A DNA stretch of 11,081 bases from Bacteroidota bacterium (GTDB lineage: Bacteria; Bacteroidota; Bacteroidia; Bacteroidales; UBA1556). Made by a program: the position numbers and the translations under genes. This document shows positions 7,012-11,081 of this stretch, one piece after another. The notes beneath the pieces are model-generated. The model saw only the letters and a list, made by a program, of their open reading frames with translations. It was not told the DNA's origin and made no database searches. Positions within the stretch are counted from its first letter, which is position 1. Every line of letters starts with the position of its first letter. Where the stretch lies: assembly GCA_003648395.1 (NCBI GenBank), contig QMPB01000092.1, forward strand, positions 1 through 11,081. Direction: 5' to 3'.

Positions 7012-9426
7012 TTATTTTGTCTTTTTAGGTGTTGTTGATTTCTTAGCTGTCTTCTTTTTTGTAGTTGTTTTCTTCTTAGTAACTTTCTTTTTTACTGGAG
7101 CTTTTTTCTTAGCTGCAGGCTTCTTCTTTGCACCTTTTTTGGCAGGAGCTTTTTCAATAATCTCCTTACAATCGTCAAGTGTTAGGGCCGTTGGATCAGT
7201 AGTCTTAGCAATTTTATAATTCCGCTTTTCAAAGGATATATAAGGGCCAAAACGACCATTCATAATAATTAAGCCTGGCTCTTCAGCAAAAACCTTAATA
7301 GTATTCTCTTTATCTTTTTGACGCTTAGCTTCAATAATCTCAACTGCTCTAGCAAAATCTACAGAGGCAGGATTATCCTCTTTTGGAAGAGAAAAAAACT
7401 TTGAATCGTGGCGCACATAAGGTCCAAAACGACCAATTGCCACAGTTACTACTTTATCCTCAAATTCGCCCATTTTTCGAGGAAACTTGAATAATTCCAT
7501 AGCATCTTCAAAACTTATCGACTCTAAGAACTGCCCCTTTTGCAATCCTGCAAACCTAGGTTTTTCTTCGCCAACAGCTTCTCCAATTTGTACAATAGGG
7601 CCAAATTTACCCATACGTACAATTACATTTTTTCCTGTAGCAGCATCAACACCAAGATGTCGCTCTCCACTATGACGTTCTGCAGTTTCAGTAGTATCAA
7701 CTACCTGTGCATGAAAGTCTGAATAAAATTCTTTAATTCTGGTATTCCATTGTGAATCTCCTGCGGCAATAGCATCAAATTCTTTTTCTGCTCTTGCCGT
7801 AAAGTCATAACTAAGAATTTTTTCAAAATATTTAACAAGAAATTCATTAACAATTTTACCAATATCTGTAGGGCTTAGTTTCCCCTTTGATGCTCCAGCA
7901 TTTTCTGTATTTATTGCTTCCGAAATATTTTGCAATTCCAAAGTAAGCTCTGTATAATCTCTTTTAACGCCCTCTATTTCATCCTTAACAACATATCCAC
8001 GATTCAGAATAGTAGAAATTGTAGGAGCATAAGTTGAAGGGCGACCTATACCAAGTTCTTCCATTTTCTTAACTAAAGATGCCTCCGAAAAACGAGGTGG
8101 CTGCTTAGTAAATCGCTGCACAGCGCTTATATTATTATAATCGAGATTATCACCCGCTTCAGTTGCCGGAAGCATTCCTTCTTCCATCTCATCAGCTTCC
8201 ACATCTTCGTCTTGAGATGCTTGATATACTTTTAAGAAACCATCGAAAATAACAACTTCGCCACGAGTAATAAAACTATACTTCTGAGTTGGCGAATCAA
8301 TGGTAATTATAGTTTTTTCTAATTTAGCATCACTCATTTGCGAAGCCAAAGTACGTTTAAGTATTAGATCGTAGATGCGCTTTTGCTGAGCATCTTTACC
8401 CGCAACTTTTAGGCTCATATCAGTAGGACGAATTGCCTCGTGAGCCTCTTGAGCACCTTTAATTTTTGTTTTAAAATTTCTTACATTAGAGAACTCCGCT
8501 CCATAAAGACCAACTATTTCTTCCTTAGCCATTTTTATTGCCAAATTAGAAAGATTGATAGAATCTGTTCTCATATAAGTAATATGACCTGCCTCATATA
8601 ACTGTTGAGCTAGAGTCATGGTTTTAGAAACCGAATAGCCCATCTTTCTGTTAGCTTCTTGCTGTAGCGATGATGTTGTAAATGGAGCTGCAGGAGTTCT
8701 TTTTGCAGGTTTCTTTTCCACTTTTGAAACCTTGAAATTATGATTCTTACAATCTTCAAGGAATGCTAAGGCTTCTTCTTTTTTCGTGAATTTAGTAGAA
8801 AGCTCCGATTTATATTTAGATCCTTTCTCATTCTCAAACTCTGCACTTACTTTATATGATGAGCTAGTCTTAAAATCATTAATACTTTTCTCACGCTCTA
8901 CTATAAGTCGTACAGCAACAGATTGCACCCTACCTGCTGATAGTGATGGCCTTATTTTTTTCCATAATAATGGGGAAAGCTCAAATCCTACAATTCTATC
9001 CAGAACACGGCGTGCTTGCTGAGCATCAACCAAGTTATAATCAATATCGCGAGGATTCTCCACAGCATTTACAATTGCTTCTTTAGTAATTTCATGAAAA
9101 ACTATTCTTTTAGTCTTTGATTTATCAAGCTTAAGAGTCTCTGCAAGGTGCCAAGCAATGGCTTCCCCTTCGCGATCCTCATCTGATGCTAACCAAACAG
9201 TTTCTGCTTCTTTACTAAGTTTCTTAAGTTCGCTAACAATTTTCTTTTTGTCAGGATCAACAACATATACTGGCTTAAAATCATTTTCAATATCTATTCC
9301 TAGATCTTTCTTCGCTAAATCACGAATATGTCCAAAGCTGGATTTTACAATAAAGTCTTTTCCTAAATATTTATTGATAGTTTTTGCCTTTGCAGGTGAC
9401 TCGACAATTAAAAGATTCTTAGCCAT
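7012..9426 (-). CDS. topA: DNA topoisomerase I (type IA)
   Basis: An 804-residue type IA topoisomerase, which relaxes negative supercoils by cutting one DNA strand and passing the other. The N-terminal Toprim domain has LLIVESPAKAKTINKYLG with Glu9 and the acidic triad Asp82/Asp84/Glu86 in ASDEDREGEAIAWHL. The catalytic Tyr284 lies in HITYMRTDS. Other family marks are SAGRVQSVAVRLIVERE (163-179), FTTSSLQQEA and GIGRPSTYAPT. The C-terminal part carries repeats with GKFGPIV, GRFGPYV and GRFGPYI cores (topoisomerase C-terminal repeat type). It ends in a tail of about 45 residues made mostly of Lys, Ala, Thr and Pro (about 760-804). The cysteine zinc fingers of E. coli TopA are absent. The lysine tail probably binds DNA non-specifically. 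It is first in a two-gene unit with the arginase-like gene and divergent from miaB. Confidence 0.97.
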   Translation of the reverse strand: MAKNLLIVESPAKAKTINKYLGKDFIVKSSFGHIRDLAKKDLGIDIENDFKPVYVVDPDKKKIVSELKKLSKEAETVWLASDEDREGEAIAWHLAETLKLDKSKTKRIVFHEITKEAIVNAVENPRDIDYNLVDAQQARRVLDRIVGFELSPLLWKKIRPSLSAGRVQSVAVRLIVEREKSINDFKTSSSYKVSAEFENEKGSKYKSELSTKFTKKEEALAFLEDCKNHNFKVSKVEKKPAKRTPAAPFTTSSLQQEANRKMGYSVSKTMTLAQQLYEAGHITYMRTDSINLSNLAIKMAKEEIVGLYGAEFSNVRNFKTKIKGAQEAHEAIRPTDMSLKVAGKDAQQKRIYDLILKRTLASQMSDAKLEKTIITIDSPTQKYSFITRGEVVIFDGFLKVYQASQDEDVEADEMEEGMLPATEAGDNLDYNNISAVQRFTKQPPRFSEASLVKKMEELGIGRPSTYAPTISTILNRGYVVKDEIEGVKRDYTELTLELQNISEAINTENAGASKGKLSPTDIGKIVNEFLVKYFEKILSYDFTARAEKEFDAIAAGDSQWNTRIKEFYSDFHAQVVDTTETAERHSGERHLGVDAATGKNVIVRMGKFGPIVQIGEAVGEEKPRFAGLQKGQFLESISFEDAMELFKFPRKMGEFEDKVVTVAIGRFGPYVRHDSKFFSLPKEDNPASVDFARAVEIIEAKRQKDKENTIKVFAEEPGLIIMNGRFGPYISFEKRNYKIAKTTDPTALTLDDCKEIIEKAPAKKGAKKKPAAKKKAPVKKKVTKKKTTTKKKTAKKSTTPKKTK

Positions 9427-9561
9427 ATTATAATTTTAAAATTGATTATTCTATTTTTTTATTCTAAGCTTTTTGTCTAAAAAACAATTAGATACATTAA
9501 ATATACATGCCTCTTTCTTATAATAAGATTAGGCTGATATGATATTCGTAAAAAGCGGTTG

Positions 9562-9569
9562 CAAAGTTA
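9562..9569 (-). promoter_or_regulatory. Candidate -7 element of the topA promoter
   Basis: TAACTTTG on the minus strand matches the Bacteroidota TAnnTTTG consensus. No TTG is found at the expected 17-23 bases upstream, so only half of the promoter is supported. The start of transcription would be near 9556, giving a leader of about 130 bases before the topA ATG. Confidence 0.45.
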
Positions 9570-9624
9570 TAAATTTTATTATCATTTCTATTTTATAAGA
9601 AAACTTTACTGTATATCTTTGGTT

Positions 9625-9680
9625 TTATGATAGTTACAAACGCCATTTAATGGCAGTATGTTTTACTTTTGATATCATAA
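9625..9680. repeat. Nested inverted repeat in the topA-miaB gap
   Basis: TTATGATA (9625-9632) pairs with TATCATAA (9673-9680), an 8-bp outer stem. Inside it, GCCAT (9642-9646) pairs with ATGGC (9650-9654) around a 3-base loop. It has no T-run suited to a terminator. It may be an operator-like site or chance pairing in AT-rich DNA. Confidence 0.3.
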
Positions 9681-9766
9681 GCTCATTAATTTCGTCGTAA
9701 AAAATCATTTTTTGATAGTAAAACTCTACATTTTATCAAATTAATAACTATTATAAATCTTAAATA

Positions 9767-9795
9767 TTGTTTACTAGCTTTTTGATGTAAATTTG
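9767..9795 (+). promoter_or_regulatory. miaB promoter
   Basis: TTG at 9767-9769, an 18-base spacer and TAAATTTG at 9788-9795 fit the Bacteroidota housekeeping promoter (TTG, 17-23 bases, TAnnTTTG). Transcription should start near 9801, about 35 bases before the miaB ATG. It is the best-formed promoter in the window. Confidence 0.7.
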
Positions 9796-9836
9796 CAGGC
9801 TGTAATATTAAAAAAGAAAATTCAAAATACTTATAT

Positions 9837-11081
9837 ATGAATTCTAAAAAACTATTTATAGAAACTTACGGATGTCAGATGAATATTTCTGATAGTGAAG
9901 TTGTGGTTTCTATTCTCGAGAAAGAAGGCTATGAACTTACTGACGCTGCAAAGGATGCTGATGTAATTTTTGTAAACACATGCTCTATTCGCGATAATGC
10001 CGAGAAAAAAGTAAGAAATAGAATTCAAGAATTTAAGCATCTTAAAAGAAAGAAGCCTAATCTAAAAATAGGTATCTTAGGGTGTATGGCAGAAAGGCTT
10101 AAAGACACACTATTGGAAGAAGAATCTTTTATTGATATGGTTGTAGGACCTGATGCATATAGAGATTTGCCAAGTTTGATTAGTCAGACTGGCGATGGGC
10201 GACAGATGGCAAATACAGTACTTTCTTTGGAAGAGACTTACGAAGAGATTACTCCTGTGCGACTCGACAGAAATGGAGTTTCAGCTTTTATATCTATTAT
10301 GCGTGGCTGCGATAATTACTGCTCTTATTGCGTAGTGCCTTATACAAGAGGACATGAGCGTAGTAGAAATCCAAAGTCTATTATTACTGAGGCAAAAGAT
10401 TTATTAAAAAAAGGCTATAAAGAGATTACTCTTTTAGGGCAGAATGTAAATTCTTATAATTGGAAAACTGACGATGAAACCTTAAACTTCTCAAAACTAT
10501 TGAAACAAGTTGCTAATGTTTCTACCGAATTAAGAATAAGATTTTCTACTTCGCACCCAAAGGACATATCCGACGAGCTAATAGAAACCATTGCTAATAC
10601 TAATAATATATGTAACTCTATACATTTACCTGTACAATCGGGAAGCAGCAATGTGCTTAAACGCATGAAGCGTAGCTACGATATTGAATGGTATATGAAT
10701 CGTATTAATAAGATAAAATCGCTTATTCCAAATTGCGGACTATCTACGGATATAATTACTGGGTTTTGTGGCGAAACTGATGAAGAGCATAATGCAACTG
10801 TGGCAATAATGCAAGAAGTTGGTTACGATTATGCTTTTATGTTTAAGTACTCGGAACGCCCTGATACTTTTGCCGCCAACAGAATGGCTGACGATGTAGA
10901 TGAGGCTGTGAAATCAGCAAGGCTTACAGAGATAATAAATATGCAGCAAAAGACTTCTTTAGCTAGCAATAAGCGTGATATTGGGAAAGTTTTCAGGGTA
11001 TTAGTCGAGAATGTTTCGAAACGATCAACAGCTCAAATGTCGGGAAGAAGCGACGAAAACAAAGTTATGGTTTTTGACAGA
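9837..11081 (+). CDS. miaB: tRNA-2-methylthio-N6-isopentenyladenosine synthase MiaB (3' end missing)
   Basis: 415 codons are present and the frame is open at the right edge; perhaps 20-40 codons are missing. MiaB adds a methylthio group to N6-isopentenyladenosine at position 37 of tRNAs reading U-starting codons, which stabilises codon pairing. The N-terminal methylthiotransferase domain has the three cluster cysteines Cys13 (ETYGCQMN), Cys49 (NTCSIRDNAE) and Cys83 (LGCMAER). The radical-SAM domain has the CxxxCxxC motif Cys158/Cys162/Cys165 (MRGCDNYCSYCVVPYTRG). Further marks are LLGQNVNSY, HLPVQSGS and a FMFKYSERPDT segment. The TRAM RNA-binding domain begins near residue 385 and is cut by the edge. 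NTCSIRDNAE and YSERPDT favour MiaB over the related RimO and MtaB. The ATG at 9837 is preceded by an A-rich stretch and a good promoter. Confidence 0.96.
   Translation, partial: MNSKKLFIETYGCQMNISDSEVVVSILEKEGYELTDAAKDADVIFVNTCSIRDNAEKKVRNRIQEFKHLKRKKPNLKIGILGCMAERLKDTLLEEESFIDMVVGPDAYRDLPSLISQTGDGRQMANTVLSLEETYEEITPVRLDRNGVSAFISIMRGCDNYCSYCVVPYTRGHERSRNPKSIITEAKDLLKKGYKEITLLGQNVNSYNWKTDDETLNFSKLLKQVANVSTELRIRFSTSHPKDISDELIETIANTNNICNSIHLPVQSGSSNVLKRMKRSYDIEWYMNRINKIKSLIPNCGLSTDIITGFCGETDEEHNATVAIMQEVGYDYAFMFKYSERPDTFAANRMADDVDEAVKSARLTEIINMQQKTSLASNKRDIGKVFRVLVENVSKRSTAQMSGRSDENKVMVFDR

Larger units (their letters stand above)
9427..9836. other. Divergent promoter region between topA and miaB (410 bp)
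   Basis: An AT-rich gap with no supportable gene. It holds -7 elements for both strands: TAACTTTG on minus at 9569-9562, TATCTTTG on plus at 9614-9621 (no good -33), and the well-formed miaB promoter at 9767-9795. A nested inverted repeat lies at 9625-9680. Several TTTTGATA-like words recur on the plus strand. No tRNA or riboswitch fold was recognised. Confidence 0.6.

Noticed and set aside
9158..9433. Open frame of 91 codons on the plus strand over the topA 5' end
   Set aside because: Antisense to the highly conserved Toprim region; its Ser-rich product mirrors the topA codons. No promoter or family match.
9852..10040. Minus-strand open frame of 62 codons opposite miaB
   Set aside because: Antisense to the MiaB cluster-binding domain, whose frame is clearly the coding one.
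1..11081. Mobile element, defence island or phage region
   Set aside because: All genes are conserved core or T9SS genes of uniform composition; no transposase, integrase, terminal repeats or CRISPR-like spaced repeats were seen.

Overview
The window is AT-rich and comes from the phylum Bacteroidota. The grounds are a type IX secretion system (T9SS) core operon, start codons preceded by A/T-rich sequence rather than Shine-Dalgarno motifs, and promoter candidates of the Bacteroidota TTG/TAnnTTTG type. A porP/sprF gene directly ahead of gldK matches the porPKLMN order of Porphyromonas gingivalis, so a member of the Bacteroidales or a relative is plausible. Genus cannot be decided from this sequence.

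Positions 1-5311, all minus strand, hold the T9SS operon. In transcription order it is porP/sprF, gldK, gldL, gldM and gldN (5' end only, cut by the window edge). Spacers are 42-64 bp with no terminator seen, so one transcript is likely. The products form the trans-envelope machine: GldL and GldM are the inner-membrane proton-driven motor, GldK (lipoprotein) and GldN the periplasmic ring under the outer membrane, and PorP/SprF an outer-membrane beta-barrel partner. The residues known to matter for the motor (GldL Tyr20, Lys34 and Glu52; GldM Arg9) are all present.

Positions 5312-5832 form a 521 bp gene-free gap. It holds the likely porP promoter, a long leader, and two hairpins that probably terminate the upstream transcription unit.

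Positions 5833-9426, minus strand, hold topA (DNA topoisomerase I) followed after 3 bp by an arginase/formiminoglutamase-fold protein. That protein has lost three of the six classical manganese ligands, so it is probably not a normal ureohydrolase.

Positions 9427-9836 are a 410 bp divergent promoter region. On the plus strand from 9837, miaB (tRNA methylthiotransferase) runs off the right edge after 415 codons.

The window looks like a conserved chromosomal region, not a mobile island. I saw no tRNA, rRNA, insertion sequence, CRISPR array or phage gene. The point most worth following is the degenerate arginase-fold protein beside topA and the secretion operon. I see no clear case for a wholly new multi-gene system.
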